Shown: positions 1-9,471, numbered from the stretch's first letter. The stretch: DNA of 64,000 bases from Alteraurantiacibacter aestuarii (GCF_009827405.1 NZ_WTYY01000005.1:110885-174884), one strand, 5' to 3'. Notes: generated by a model from the sequence alone, not told the origin. Numbers and translations are program-made.

Positions 1-2327
1 CTGGAGCCGGTGCCATATTCCTTGCCGCCCACAACCACCAGCGGCGTGCCGTCGGCCTTGTGCTTCATGGCGGCATCGTAAATCGCCATCTGCTCACCGT
101 TGTAAGTGGTGTAGCCACCCTCGACTCCGGGGACCATTTCGTTCTTGATGCGGATGTTGGCGAAAGTGCCGCGCATCATCACTTCATGGTTGCCGCGGCG
201 GCTGCCGTAGGAATTGAAGTCTGCCTTGGCCACCTGGTTTTCCAGCAGGTAGCGGCCGCCGGGGCTGTCTTCCTTGATGGAGCCGGCGGGACTGATGTGA
301 TCGGTGGTGACGCTGTCACCCAGGATCGCCAGCGGCTTTGCCTCGACAATGTCGTTCACCACATCGGGCGTCATGCCCATGCCATCGAAATAGGGCGGGT
401 TGGCGATATAGGTGCTGCCCGGCTTCCACGCATAGGTGTCAGACGCTTCGACCGTAATCGCCTGCCAGTGCTCATCGCCCTTGTAGACATCGGCATAGCG
501 CGCTTCGAACATGGTGCGATCGATGCTGGAGGCGCGCAGTTCGGCGATTTCCAGATTGCTGGGCCAGATATCGGCCAGCATCACGTCCTTGCCGTCCTGA
601 TCCTGACCGATCGGCGTGGTGGTGATATCCTGCGTGACGGTGCCCTTCAGCGCATAGGCCACCACCAGCGGCGGCGATGCGAGGAAATTGGCGCGCACAT
701 CGGGAGACACGCGGCCCTCGAAGTTGCGGTTGCCCGACAGGACAGAAGCGGCGACCAGATCATTGTTGTTGATCGCAGCGCTGATGGGCGGGGCCAGCGG
801 GCCGGAATTGCCGATGCAGGTGGTGCAGCCATAGCCGACCAGATCGAAGCCGATGGCGTCCAGATCGTCCTGCAATCCGGCCTTCACCAGATAGTCTGTG
901 ACCACCTGCGATCCGGGGGCGAGGCTGGTCTTGACCCACGGCTTGGGCGTCAGGCCCCGCGCGCGCGCCTTGCGGGCAACCAGGCCGGCGGCGATCAGCA
1001 CATCGGGATTGGAGGTGTTGGTGCAGCTGGTGATGGCCGCGATCACAACGTCGCCATCGCCAACGTCATGGTCCTTGCCCTCAACCGCCACGCGGGCGGG
1101 GGCGGACTTGCCGTAAACGGTCTTGAGATCGGAATTGAACAGCTCGTCCACTTCGGGCAGCGCCACCTTGTCCTGCGGGCGCTTGGGACCTGCCAGCGAA
1201 GGCACGACCGATGCCATGTCCAGACCCAGCGTGCTGGTGAAGATCGGCTCATTCTCCGGCGTGAACCACATACCCTGCTTCCTAGCATAGGCTTCGACCA
1301 GCGCGATGTCTGCTTCGGCGCGGCCCGTCAGGCGCAGATATTCCAGCGTCTTGTCGTCAATGCCGAAGAAGCCGCAGGTGGCGCCATATTCAGGGGCCAT
1401 GTTGGCGATGGTAGCACGGTCCGCCAGGCTGAGGTTGGACACGCCGGGGCCGTAGAACTCCACGAAGCGGCCCACCACGCCGTGCGCGCGCAGCATCTGC
1501 ACGCAGGTCAGCACCAGATCGGTGGCGGTCACGCCTTCGGCCATCGCGCCGGTCAGCTTGAAGCCGACGACTTCGGGCACCAGCATGGAAATCGGCTGGC
1601 CAAGCATGGCTGCCTCCGCCTCGATCCCGCCGACGCCCCAGCCCAGTACGCCCAGGCCGTTGATCATGGTGGTGTGGCTGTCCGTACCCACGCAGGTATC
1701 GGGATAGGCCACCAGCTCACCGTTCTGATCGACAGAGGACCACACGCCCTTGGCGATGTTTTCCAGGTTCACCTGATGGCAGATGCCGGTGCCGGGGGGC
1801 ACGGCGTAGAAATTCTCAAGGCTCTTCGCTCCCCATTTCAGGAAGTCATAGCGCTCCGCATTGCGCTGATATTCCAGCTCCATATTGTGCTGGAAGGCCT
1901 TGGGATGGCCGAATTCGTCGACCATCACCGAGTGATCGATGACGAGGTTGACCGGAACCTGCGGATTGATCTTGGCGGTATCGCCGCCCAGCCTGGCAAT
2001 CGCATCGCGCATGGCGGCCAGATCGACAACGCACGGAACGCCGGTGAAGTCCTGCAGCAGCACGCGCGCGGGACGGTATTGAATCTCGTTACCGGTGGCG
2101 GGGTTCTTCTGCCAGTCGGCCAGGCCCTGAATATCGGCCTTGCTGACGGTGAATCCCTGATCCTCGAAACGCAGCAGGTTTTCCAGCAGCACCTTCATGC
2201 TGAAAGGCAGGCGGCTGACATCGCCAATCGTCTCTGCCGCCTTTGCCAATGAGTAATAAGCGTAGGACTTGCCGCCTACTTCCATCGTGCTGCGGGTGGC
2301 GAGCGAGTTGGAGCCGACCTGGGTCAT
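1..2327 (-). CDS. acnA: Aconitate hydratase (aconitase A), 3' end cut by window edge
   Basis: Interconverts citrate and isocitrate in the TCA cycle, in the cytoplasm, through a [4Fe-4S] cluster. The visible part is about 775 codons, so roughly 115 residues of the C-terminal swivel domain lie outside the window (family size near 890). The sequence shows the family hallmarks in order: an N-terminal [12 protein letters not shown] stretch, the [21 protein letters not shown] substrate loop, the cluster ligands in [10 protein letters not shown] and [12 protein letters not shown], and the swivel-domain start [14 protein letters not shown]. The start ATG at 2327 reads [12 protein letters not shown] and has AAGG just upstream. 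It faces the small gene at 2480 across a 152 b divergent spacer. Family assignment is certain; only completeness is lacking. Confidence 0.97.
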   Translation of the reverse strand, partial: MTQVGSNSLATRSTMEVGGKSYAYYSLAKAAETIGDVSRLPFSMKVLLENLLRFEDQGFTVSKADIQGLADWQKNPATGNEIQYRPARVLLQDFTGVPCVVDLAAMRDAIARLGGDTAKINPQVPVNLVIDHSVMVDEFGHPKAFQHNMELEYQRNAERYDFLKWGAKSLENFYAVPPGTGICHQVNLENIAKGVWSSVDQNGELVAYPDTCVGTDSHTTMINGLGVLGWGVGGIEAEAAMLGQPISMLVPEVVGFKLTGAMAEGVTATDLVLTCVQMLRAHGVVGRFVEFYGPGVSNLSLADRATIANMAPEYGATCGFFGIDDKTLEYLRLTGRAEADIALVEAYARKQGMWFTPENEPIFTSTLGLDMASVVPSLAGPKRPQDKVALPEVDELFNSDLKTVYGKSAPARVAVEGKDHDVGDGDVVIAAITSCTNTSNPDVLIAAGLVARKARARGLTPKPWVKTSLAPGSQVVTDYLVKAGLQDDLDAIGFDLVGYGCTTCIGNSGPLAPPISAAINNNDLVAASVLSGNRNFEGRVSPDVRANFLASPPLVVAYALKGTVTQDITTTPIGQDQDGKDVMLADIWPSNLEIAELRASSIDRTMFEARYADVYKGDEHWQAITVEASDTYAWKPGSTYIANPPYFDGMGMTPDVVNDIVEAKPLAILGDSVTTDHISPAGSIKEDSPGGRYLLENQVAKADFNSYGSRRGNHEVMMRGTFANIRIKNEMVPGVEGGYTTYNGEQMAIYDAAMKHKADGTPLVVVGGKEYGTGS

Positions 2328-2479
2328 AGATGCCTTGTCCTTTGCCGTTATGGGCTGATGCCAGTTGCTGTTTTGGCCTGTGCCGTGGAGAGGAAGGCCG
2401 GTTGGGCGCGAGTTGCGCGTTTGCGCGCGATTGGTCAAGGGTGCAGGGCCTTTAGGCGTATCAAGGGGAGGTTTTGAGC

Positions 2480-2746
2480 ATGATTCTGGGGGTTCCTGGC
2501 AGGCCAAGGGAGAAACTGGGGGTGATTCCCATGGCCGTGGCGCTTGTGCTGGCCGCCTTTCTTGGCGCGGCGCTGGGCCTGATCTGGCAGGGATCGAGCT
2601 TCCTGCTGGGCGGTGAAGAGGAACAGCTGACCACGCAGGGCGTGGAAGATGAGGGCAGCGACGATGAGGACGCGGCGTCCAGTGATGCGACCAGCGATAC
2701 GACCAGCGATACCGGCACGTCGGCCAAAATTCCTGTCAGCGGATAA
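2480..2746 (+). CDS. Small single-pass membrane protein, acidic tail, unknown function
   Basis: An 88-residue protein I do not recognise as a named family. It has a short basic N-terminus ([14 protein letters not shown]), one hydrophobic segment at about residues 14-36 ([20 protein letters not shown]), and then an acidic, Ser/Thr/Asp-rich tail with repeated SDTTSD-type units. The basic side should stay in the cytoplasm and the acidic tail should be periplasmic. I chose ATG 2480 over the in-frame TTG six bases upstream because AAGGGGAGG lies eight bases before it. It is divergent from the aconitase gene. The good ribosome binding site and clear membrane segment argue for a real gene, but nothing indicates its function. 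Confidence 0.6.
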   Translation: MILGVPGRPREKLGVIPMAVALVLAAFLGAALGLIWQGSSFLLGGEEEQLTTQGVEDEGSDDEDAASSDATSDTTSDTGTSAKIPVSG

Positions 2747-2772
2747 AACGCCAATCAGGACACTCAGTGCAA

Positions 2773-3678
2773 TCAGGCCTGGGGCTGGCCCGCGCCCGTC
2801 ACCGCCTGTTCGGTGTGTTTTCTGGGGGCGGCGATCCAGCAGCCCAGGATGATCAGCGCCGCGCCGGCCAGCGTGGCGGGCTTCACATCTTCGGCAAAGA
2901 ACAGCCAGCCAAACAGCGCGGCCCAGGCAAAGCCGGTATATTCCACCGGAACCAGCACCTGCGCTTCTGCCCGCGCATAGGCCCAGGACAGCGCCAGCGA
3001 TCCGCACACGCCCAGCAGCGCGGCAACCGCGATGTCCAGCCACGCCGCGCCGTGGGGCATGGAAAAGAAGAACGGCGCACCCAGCAGCAGGGTCAGGCCC
3101 ACAATCGCTCCGCCAAAGGCGGTGATCTCTATCGGCTTGGCCACCAGCGCCTGCTGGCGTTGCAGGATCAGGTTCCACGCATAGAGCACCGCCGATATCA
3201 GCACCAGGGCGATGCCCAGCGCGGCATCGTCGCTCAGGCTCTCGCGCCCGATGCGACCGCCCACGATGATGCCCACGCCGGCAATGCCCATGATCGCGGC
3301 AATGATGGCCTTTTTCTCGATCGTTTCCTTCAGGATCAGCGCGGCCAGCGCCAGCGCGATCAGCGGACTGATGAAGCTGAGCGCAATCGCCTCTGCCAGC
3401 GGCAGCAGCACGATGGCGGAAAAGAACGTCAGCGCCATGAAGGTGGCCACCAGCGAGCGGGTGATGTGGATCTTGAGCACGTGGGGCGCAGGCCATTTGC
3501 CGCCGGTTGCCAGCCACACCGGCGTGACCAGCGAAACCTGCATGACCGATCGCACCATCAGCGCGCTATAAGCCCCCACCGCGATGGCCGCGCCCTTCAT
3601 GAACACGTCCATCAGGCACAGCACGGCAATGGCCAGCAGGGTCACCAGAAAGGGATACAGGTTGGTGCTCTTGTCCAT
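2773..3678 (-). CDS. DMT superfamily transporter (EamA domains)
   Basis: A 301-residue inner-membrane protein with about ten hydrophobic segments arranged as two EamA repeats, the normal size and layout for the drug/metabolite transporter superfamily. The first repeat contains RSVMQVSLVTPVW and SFISPLIALALAALILKETIEKK; the second contains YTGFAWAALFGWLFFAEDVKPATLAGAALIILGCW, the typical last-two-helix signature. Members export metabolites, amino acids or drugs, and the substrate cannot be told from sequence. The ATG at 3678 is preceded directly by an in-frame GTG; I prefer the ATG. It lies divergent to the L,D-transpeptidase gene and convergent to the small membrane protein. Confidence 0.9.
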   Translation of the reverse strand: MDKSTNLYPFLVTLLAIAVLCLMDVFMKGAAIAVGAYSALMVRSVMQVSLVTPVWLATGGKWPAPHVLKIHITRSLVATFMALTFFSAIVLLPLAEAIALSFISPLIALALAALILKETIEKKAIIAAIMGIAGVGIIVGGRIGRESLSDDAALGIALVLISAVLYAWNLILQRQQALVAKPIEITAFGGAIVGLTLLLGAPFFFSMPHGAAWLDIAVAALLGVCGSLALSWAYARAEAQVLVPVEYTGFAWAALFGWLFFAEDVKPATLAGAALIILGCWIAAPRKHTEQAVTGAGQPQA

Positions 3679-3787
3679 CACCGGCTCTTAGGCAGCAGCC
3701 GGTGCTGCGTCACGCGCCATATGATGCCGGTTCCCTGATGAAGCTGGTTCCTTGCCAGAATCGACCGGCAGCGCCACAATCATCGTC

Positions 3788-5101
3788 ATGCTCAATGCCT
3801 CCCTTGTCCGGACCGCCCTGATGTCTGTGGTTGCACTATGCGCCAGCAGTGCGGCGGCGCAGCGCATCGAAACGGCCAATGTGCTGGATGACGATGCGGT
3901 GCAGGTGATGGCGGCGCAGTGGACACAGGGCAGCGCGCGGCGCACCATCCCCCCGCGCATGGCGGAGGAATTCCGCTGGCCGGTGGCGCGCGCACTGGCG
4001 CTGCTGGGGGTGGTGGAATCGATTGACGCAGAGGGCCTCGATCCGGCGGATTACCATCCGCAGGACCTGCGCGAGGCGATGGCGGGCGGACCCGGCGTGC
4101 GGCTGGACAATGTTGCCGGTGCCATCTTCACCTGGCTGGCGCAGGACCTGCGCGACGGGCGCACGCCAGACGATGCGCGGCGCAGCTACCTGATGGATGA
4201 TCCCGATGCCGAGCGGCTGCCCATCGGCCCGCTGATGGAACGCGCGCTGGTAACGGGGGACATGGCCGGAGTACTCGCCTCGCTCAATCCGGTGCTGCCC
4301 GATTATGCGGCCTTGCGTGATGCGCTGGCGGCCACTCCTGCGGATGACACGGAGCGGCGCGATGCGATCCGCGCCAACATGGATCGCTGGCGCTGGCTGC
4401 CGCGCGATCTGGGCGGCATTCACCTGATGGTCAATGTGCCGGAATACCGCCTGCGGCTGACGGTAAACGGGCAGGTGCTGCGCAATTACCGCACCATCGT
4501 GGGCCAGCCCGGGCGCAATGCCACCCCGCAATTGTCCGAAATGGTCGAAGGGGTGATCTTCAATCCGACATGGACCGTGCCGCAAAGCATTGTGGTGGGC
4601 GAAGGGCTGGGCCGCCGGGTGCTCAACAATCCCAACTGGGCGCGGGCGCGCGGGTATGTCGCCACGCGCGGGGCCAATGGCCGTGTCAACGTGGTGCAGT
4701 CACCTGGGCCGGGCAATGCGCTTGGCGCGATGAAGCTGGACATGCCCAATCCGCACGCGATCTTCCTGCATGACACGCCGTCCAAGCAGCTGTTCGACAA
4801 TGATATGCGCGCGCTCAGCCACGGCTGCATCAGGGTGCAGGATGCGATGGAGCTGGCGGTGGTGCTCAACCTGCTGGGTCAGGGCGTTTCGGCAGAGGAG
4901 GCGCTGAGCATTTCGGCAAGCGGACAATATACGCGGGTGCCGCTCAGCATGCCGGTGCCGGTCTATATCGCCTATTTCACCATGGGACTGGATGAGAATG
5001 GCAGCCTGGTGGAATTCGACGATATCTATGACCGCGATGCGCCGGTGGTGGCGAGCCTTGGCAGACCGAGCCAGCGCCAGTTGCTGCTGGCCTCTCGCTG
5101 A
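3788..5101 (+). CDS. L,D-transpeptidase, YcbB/LdtD-like, exported
   Basis: A 437-residue periplasmic protein predicted to make 3-3 cross-links in peptidoglycan. The start at ATG 3788 gives a signal peptide (MLNASLVRTALMSVVALCASS, cleavage after AAA-Q). A scaffold domain follows (ALLGVVESIDAEGLDPADYHP, typical of the YcbB group) and then the YkuD catalytic domain: GGIHLMVNVPEYRLRL at its start, IFNPTWTVPQSI, and the active-site motif AIFLHDT...SHGCIRVQDAMELA with catalytic Cys in HGCIR. It is convergent with a second transpeptidase-like gene, with 28 bases between the stop codons. Beta-lactam-resistant wall synthesis is known for the family; its role here is inferred. Confidence 0.92.
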   Translation: MLNASLVRTALMSVVALCASSAAAQRIETANVLDDDAVQVMAAQWTQGSARRTIPPRMAEEFRWPVARALALLGVVESIDAEGLDPADYHPQDLREAMAGGPGVRLDNVAGAIFTWLAQDLRDGRTPDDARRSYLMDDPDAERLPIGPLMERALVTGDMAGVLASLNPVLPDYAALRDALAATPADDTERRDAIRANMDRWRWLPRDLGGIHLMVNVPEYRLRLTVNGQVLRNYRTIVGQPGRNATPQLSEMVEGVIFNPTWTVPQSIVVGEGLGRRVLNNPNWARARGYVATRGANGRVNVVQSPGPGNALGAMKLDMPNPHAIFLHDTPSKQLFDNDMRALSHGCIRVQDAMELAVVLNLLGQGVSAEEALSISASGQYTRVPLSMPVPVYIAYFTMGLDENGSLVEFDDIYDRDAPVVASLGRPSQRQLLLASR

Positions 5102-5129
5102 CAGAAGACTGTCGGCAGGCGATCACGCC

Positions 5130-5894
5130 TCACCGCAAGTCCGGGTCTGCCTCAATCGGCTCGGCGCTCAATTCGCCCTCCGCTTCCAGCTCCGCCCCCG
5201 CCTCCGCCGCTTCGGCCTGCCGCTGGGCAATGGCGGCATCGAAATCGACCGGTTGCTGCTGCGGGGCGATCACCTGTTCGCCATTTTCGCCTATGCCCAG
5301 CGCGTCTGCAAACAGCAGCCGCCCGCCGGCCAGCATGTATAATGCGCGCGAAAACTCGTCCGGCCCGATGGCGAAGCACCCGTTGGATCGGCCCACCTTG
5401 CCCCAGCGATGGACGTGGGCCGGGGTGGCATAGCTGGCGGCATGCATCACGATGGCGCGGTTGAACGCCTCGGAATTGCTGTCATCCAGACCCTCCAGCC
5501 GCATCGAAGTGCCATATCGCCCTTCATACCATTCCCAGCTGACATAGGCCCCGCGGCTGGTGGCCCAGCTGTCATGGAGATTGGAAAAGGCGTTCAGCCA
5601 GCCATCATGCTCGGGATCGGAGCCGCTGCCGTGGCTGACCAGCAGGCTGGTGACGGTGCCGCTTTCCAGATTGGCGAGGTGAAAGCGCGGCACGGCGGAG
5701 TGCACGCCAAAATCGACGATCGCGGCCAGATCGCGGCGCCACAGAACGCTGCCCGCACGCTCCACCTCGCGCCGGGCGACGGAGAGGATGGCACGGGTCC
5801 TGGGATCAGGAGCGGCCTGCGCGGCCAGCCGCAGGGGCATGGCGCAGGCGGCGGCGCCCAAAGTGCTGGCAGCGATGAACTGGCGGCGGTCCAT
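5130..5894 (-). CDS. Murein L,D-transpeptidase catalytic domain protein (YkuD_2 type), Tat signal
   Basis: A 254-residue exported protein. The start ATG 5894 gives MDRRQFIAAS followed by an Ala-rich hydrophobic stretch, which looks like a twin-arginine (Tat) signal. The mature part contains DFGVHSAVPRFHLANLESG, LVSHGSGSDPEH and KVGRSNGCFAIGPDEF, matching the YkuD_2 family in which the Cys of the SxGC motif is the presumed nucleophile. The last 45 residues are Ala/Glu-rich and low in complexity. It is the last gene of a tight minus-strand run beginning at ispG (9471), 40 b after a glycosyltransferase-like gene. Enzymatic activity in this family is less well established than in classical YkuD proteins. 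Confidence 0.85.
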   Translation of the reverse strand: MDRRQFIAASTLGAAACAMPLRLAAQAAPDPRTRAILSVARREVERAGSVLWRRDLAAIVDFGVHSAVPRFHLANLESGTVTSLLVSHGSGSDPEHDGWLNAFSNLHDSWATSRGAYVSWEWYEGRYGTSMRLEGLDDSNSEAFNRAIVMHAASYATPAHVHRWGKVGRSNGCFAIGPDEFSRALYMLAGGRLLFADALGIGENGEQVIAPQQQPVDFDAAIAQRQAEAAEAGAELEAEGELSAEPIEADPDLR

Positions 5895-5934
5895 ACTCCT
5901 ATTGTGCGCCGTTGAGCGCCTTTGTGTCCATGCT

Positions 5935-6864
5935 CTATCGCCTGTCGATGGCCGCAATCGCGGCACGGCTCGCCGCCAGATAGGCACCATTTTCGTGTCG
6001 CTGCGCGCCGGTAAAATGGACGAAGCAACAATCCTGCGGCCACGGCGTGCCGGTATAATTGATATAGCGCGGCCACGGCAGGCACGCTGGCGCGCCCTCA
6101 TTGGCGATGATGAAGCTGGAGGCGATATGCTGCATGGTCCAGTGCGCGGCATCATCTTCGCCGATCAGCGCCTGCATCTGGCCAAGAAAGGCGGTGGCCA
6201 GGTCCCGCCCGGCATTGCCCGCGGCAAATCCGGCAAAACCCGCGTTGCCGCGCAGGTATTTCCAGCCCTTGTCCGGTGCCAGCCCGGCCATGCGGCGCTC
6301 GATACCAGTCCGGTCATCATCGTGCGCGGTGCCGGTGGCAGACTGACGAGCATATGCGCCCAGTTCCATCGGGTGATCGGCGGCATCGGCGCTGTCCATC
6401 AGGGTAAAACTGCGATTGCTGGACATGGCGGCTTCCACTTCAGGAAGCGCGCCCAGCGTCACGGTGTCGCTGTCCAGCTGCAGCCAGTATTCGCCCGCAC
6501 GGTGATCGAGAATGGTCAGCAGCCGCGCCCAGCCGCCGCCGCCGGGGAAGGGTCCGCGCACAACATCGCCCTGCCGCATGATCTGCGGATCGCCGCAATG
6601 CTGCGCCAGTATGGTGCGGTCCTGCGCGGTCAGCGTGCCATCGTCCAATATCGCCACGCGGCCGCGCTGCAAATGCGACCACAACGATTTGACCGCCACC
6701 AGAAACGGCAGCACCTGCGTGCTGCCGATCATCGAAAACAGCACCAGCCCATCGGCCTTTGGGCTGATCGGCGCGGTCATCAGCACATCGATAATCGCGG
6801 CATTGTGGCGCCCAGCCTCGCGCTTCAGTCGCCAGCGACCGGGCAGCAGGCTGGCCATGTTCAT
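5935..6864 (-). CDS. Glycosyltransferase-like protein with DSD motif
   Basis: A 309-residue, apparently cytoplasmic protein. The centre has the pattern of a GT-A fold glycosyltransferase: LVLFSMIGSTQVLPFLVAVKSLW as first strand and helix, RGRVAILDDGTLTAQD, and YWLQLDSDTVTLGALPEV with a DxD (DSD) metal/nucleotide-sugar site at about residues 131-133. Further on, KGWKYLRGNAGFAGFAAG and FVHFTGAQRHENG resemble acceptor-side motifs of glycosyltransferase family 8/capsule-type enzymes. Family level is uncertain and donor and acceptor are unknown. It sits between the retropepsin-like protease and the YkuD_2 gene in the same operon, so an envelope glycan is the natural guess. Confidence 0.65.
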   Translation of the reverse strand: MNMASLLPGRWRLKREAGRHNAAIIDVLMTAPISPKADGLVLFSMIGSTQVLPFLVAVKSLWSHLQRGRVAILDDGTLTAQDRTILAQHCGDPQIMRQGDVVRGPFPGGGGWARLLTILDHRAGEYWLQLDSDTVTLGALPEVEAAMSSNRSFTLMDSADAADHPMELGAYARQSATGTAHDDDRTGIERRMAGLAPDKGWKYLRGNAGFAGFAAGNAGRDLATAFLGQMQALIGEDDAAHWTMQHIASSFIIANEGAPACLPWPRYINYTGTPWPQDCCFVHFTGAQRHENGAYLAASRAAIAAIDRR

Positions 6865-6888
6865 GGGGCCATCATCGCCGACGGCAGG

Positions 6889-7440
6889 TCAATTGCCCAG
6901 CACCATACGGTCGCCCGATATCTCCACCGAACGCACCGTGCTGAGGAATGACTGGCCCAGAAGCGAGGTGCTCGCCCCTTCGGGAATGATGATGGCGCGC
7001 ACGCCGGTTGCCTCATGCCCGCCCAGGCTCATGCGATCGATGATGACGTTGACGCCTTCGATCGGGCCGCTGGCCCCTTGCGCTACCGGGGCCACATCGT
7101 CTTCATACCACTGCAGGCCCATGTCTGCCGCATCGGTCCCGGTCAGGGCCACCACGGTGGCGCCAGTATCCACCAGCATGCGGTAGGACCGGTCATCGAC
7201 GCGCACATCGGCATAGAAATGGCCGTCGGCCTGCCTTTCGAGCACGGTATTTTCTGCCCAGCCGGTGGCGGTCTGCTGCGCCATGCCGAGCTGGGGTTCA
7301 GGCGTGAATTCGCCGCCGGTAACGAGATTTGCCAGATCCTTGCCGGCCTCCTGCGGATTGCCGTTCGATATCAGCGGCATCGCCAGACCCAGCACACCGC
7401 CGGCCATCAGCATGGCTGCAAGAGGAAGCTTGATATCCAT
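6889..7440 (-). CDS. Retropepsin-like (clan AA) aspartic protease, membrane anchored
   Basis: A 183-residue protein. The start ATG 7440 gives MDIKLPLAAMLMAGGVLGLAM, an N-terminal membrane anchor or signal. The catalytic motif is MLVDTGATVVALTG at about residues 90-103, the DTGA form of the retropepsin-like family described as TIGR02281, followed by the conserved LGGHEATGVRAIIIPEG and TSLLGQSFLST. The fold works as a homodimer, each subunit giving one Asp. Substrates in proteobacteria are unknown, and the active site should lie in the periplasm. It is placed 28 b after the thioredoxin-like lipoprotein gene and 24 b before the glycosyltransferase-like gene. Confidence 0.87.
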   Translation of the reverse strand: MDIKLPLAAMLMAGGVLGLAMPLISNGNPQEAGKDLANLVTGGEFTPEPQLGMAQQTATGWAENTVLERQADGHFYADVRVDDRSYRMLVDTGATVVALTGTDAADMGLQWYEDDVAPVAQGASGPIEGVNVIIDRMSLGGHEATGVRAIIIPEGASTSLLGQSFLSTVRSVEISGDRMVLGN

Positions 7441-7468
7441 TGTGGGCGCGATCTTACGCCCGGTTGGG

Positions 7469-8014
7469 TTACTGGCGAGTAAAGCCTTCCAGCCAGGCGA
7501 AGATCTCATCCTCGCTGCGGCTGGAAGCATTGCGCCAGCTGCGCGCATCGTCGGGCGTGTTGAGCAATTTGCCATCGCTGCCGAGCACCAGGACTGTGGG
7601 CGTGCCGGTAACATCGGCCACGCCATATTCGGCGGCCAGTTCCAGATTGCGGCCTTCTCCCGTCTGCGGAACACCGGCATCGATATAGACCACGCGGTAG
7701 CTGCCGTTGATCAGCGACTGGAAACGCTCTGTTTGCAGCCAGCCCGCAAGCGCGCGGCTGTCATGGCACCAGTTTGCTCCGAAAATGGCCAGGACGCGCG
7801 TTTCCGGCCTGCCCATCGCATCGTCCACCACGGCATCCGCCGCAGCCAGAGCCAGCGCAGTATCCAGCGCCAGCGCAGCATCGGCGCTGGCGTCATACAG
7901 GGCAGCTTCGGGATAATCGCCCGCGTGGGCATGGCGGTGGCTGCCGCCGACTGTGGTGCAGGCGGCGAGTGCAGGCAGGCAAAGCGCCAGAACGGCTGTG
8001 AAAAGCCAGCGCAT
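7469..8014 (-). CDS. Thioredoxin-fold lipoprotein with WCxxS motif
   Basis: A 181-residue protein with a lipoprotein signal (MRWLFTAVLALCLPALAAC, lipobox LAAC), so it is probably anchored in the periplasm. The mature part has the thioredoxin fold: VLAIFGANWCHDSRALAGWL with an active site WCHDS in which the second Cys is replaced by Ser, and the cis-Pro motif TGTPTVLVLGSDGK. A single active-site Cys suggests a role in reducing or carrying mixed disulfides rather than ordinary dithiol oxidation. Starts two bases after the repeat protein stop at 8016, so translation is probably coupled. Thiol chemistry is inferred from the fold alone. Confidence 0.85.
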   Translation of the reverse strand: MRWLFTAVLALCLPALAACTTVGGSHRHAHAGDYPEAALYDASADAALALDTALALAAADAVVDDAMGRPETRVLAIFGANWCHDSRALAGWLQTERFQSLINGSYRVVYIDAGVPQTGEGRNLELAAEYGVADVTGTPTVLVLGSDGKLLNTPDDARSWRNASSRSEDEIFAWLEGFTRQ

Positions 8015-8015
8015 G

Positions 8016-8315
8016 TTATTCCGCCTCTTCCGAGCCTATTGTGGCAGCGTCTATTTCGAGCGAACCGACCCGCAGGCGATCAATACGCGCCTCACGCAGA
8101 TGCAATTTGCCGATTGAAAGTCGTCCGATGGCCATCGCACCGATTGCAACCGCACCCATCGCGATAGCGCCAAGGGCAAAGGCACCCAGGGCCAGTGCCC
8201 CGCCAGAGACAGCACCTACTCTTGCGCCGCGAATAGTGACCAGCTGGCGATTTGCCGCAACCGGCTCCGGCATTGCCGCTTCATCCGTCCTTGGGGAGAT
8301 GGATTTGCGGCTCAT
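8016..8315 (-). CDS. Small five-residue-repeat protein (A-x-G-A type), unknown function
   Basis: A 99-residue protein, start ATG 8315 seven bases after the ispG stop. After a basic N-terminus (MSRKSISPRTDEAAMPEP) it contains a run of five-residue repeats from about residue 33 to 70: GALAL GAFAL GAIAM GAVAI GAMAI GRLSI GKLHL, followed by looser copies (REARIDRLRVGSLEIDAATIG). A hydrophobic residue every fifth position, with Gly/Ala between, is what a small beta-solenoid of the pentapeptide-repeat kind would show, although the consensus is not the classical A(D/N)LxX. Alternatively the stretch could be a glycine-zipper membrane hairpin. The tight spacing with ispG and the thioredoxin gene supports it as a real gene. 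Confidence 0.7.
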   Translation of the reverse strand: MSRKSISPRTDEAAMPEPVAANRQLVTIRGARVGAVSGGALALGAFALGAIAMGAVAIGAMAIGRLSIGKLHLREARIDRLRVGSLEIDAATIGSEEAE

Positions 8316-8322
8316 GCCCTGC

Positions 8323-9471
8323 TCACTCCGCAGCCTGCGCTGCGGCGCCATCGGCATGGCCTGCATCGATCATCGAATCCTCGATCTCGGCGGCTTTCTT
8401 TTCCACCAGATTGACGATGTGATCGAGCATGTCGGCGCTTTCCACATGGTGGTCCGTCACGCCGGACAGATAGACCATGTGCTTGCCCGCGCCGCCGCCG
8501 GTGATGCCGATATCGGTCTCTCGCGCTTCGCCGGGGCCATTGACCACGCAGCCCAATACGGACAGCGAAAGCGGGGTCTTGATATGGCTGAGGCGTTCTT
8601 CCAGCGCGGTTACCGTGCGGATCACGTCAAACCCCTGCCGTGCACAGCTGGGGCAGGACACAACGCGCACGCCGCGGGTGCGCAGGCCCAGTGACTTGAG
8701 GATTTCGAATCCTACGCGCACTTCCTGTTCCGGCTCTGCCGAAAGCGATACCCGGATAGTGTCGCCAATGCCGTACCACAGCAGATTGCCCATCCCGATG
8801 GCGCTTTTTACCGTGCCGCCGATCAGGCCGCCCGCTTCGGTAATGCCAAGGTGGAGCGGGCAATCGACCGTTTCGGCCAGCTGCATGTAGGCGGCCACGG
8901 CAAGGAACACGTCCGATGCCTTCACCGCCACCTTGAATTCGTGGAAATCGTGGTCCTGCAACAGCTTGATATGATCGAGCGCGCTTTCCACCAGAGCTTC
9001 GGGGCAGGGCTCGCCGTATTTCTCCAGCAGGTCGCGTTCGAGCGATCCCGCGTTCACGCCGATGCGGATGGCGCAGCCGTTGGCCTTGGCCGCACGGACC
9101 ACTTCTGCAACCCGCTCTGACGAGCCGATATTGCCGGGGTTGATGCGCAGGCAGGCCGCGCCCTTGTCGGCCGCTTCCAGCGCGCGTTTGTAATGGAAAT
9201 GGATGTCCGCCACGATCGGGACATTGGCCCCGCGGGTGATCTGATCGAAATTGGCGGTCGATTCCTCTGTCGGGCAGGACACGCGGATGATGTCTGCGCC
9301 CGCATCCTCGCAGCGCCTGATCTGGTCCAGCGTCGCGCCCACATCTTCGGTGGGGGTATTGGTCATGGTCTGCACGGTAATCGGCGCATCGCCGCCGACA
9401 GGAACTTTCCCGACCATGATCTGGCGGCTCTTGCGGCGATCTATATCGCGCCAGGGGCGTATTGAAGACAT
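8323..9471 (-). CDS. ispG: 4-hydroxy-3-methylbut-2-en-1-yl diphosphate synthase (flavodoxin-type)
   Basis: Penultimate enzyme of the MEP (non-mevalonate) isoprenoid pathway: converts MEcPP to HMBPP with a [4Fe-4S] cluster, in the cytoplasm. The 382-residue form is normal for bacteria. Visible motifs are the N-terminal [15 protein letters not shown], the barrel segment [16 protein letters not shown], and the cluster ligands in [15 protein letters not shown] and [12 protein letters not shown] placed the start at ATG 9471 ([18 protein letters not shown]); an in-frame ATG at 9480 is equally possible. It leads a tight minus-strand run of six genes ending at 5130 and is divergent from the ZntB-like transporter gene. 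Confidence 0.95.
   Translation of the reverse strand: MSSIRPWRDIDRRKSRQIMVGKVPVGGDAPITVQTMTNTPTEDVGATLDQIRRCEDAGADIIRVSCPTEESTANFDQITRGANVPIVADIHFHYKRALEAADKGAACLRINPGNIGSSERVAEVVRAAKANGCAIRIGVNAGSLERDLLEKYGEPCPEALVESALDHIKLLQDHDFHEFKVAVKASDVFLAVAAYMQLAETVDCPLHLGITEAGGLIGGTVKSAIGMGNLLWYGIGDTIRVSLSAEPEQEVRVGFEILKSLGLRTRGVRVVSCPSCARQGFDVIRTVTALEERLSHIKTPLSLSVLGCVVNGPGEARETDIGITGGGAGKHMVYLSGVTDHHVESADMLDHIVNLVEKKAAEIEDSMIDAGHADGAAAQAAE

Noticed and set aside
60..2252. 730-codon open frame on the plus strand across the aconitase gene
   Set aside because: The minus strand encodes an almost complete aconitase with all cluster ligands; the plus frame is a shadow.
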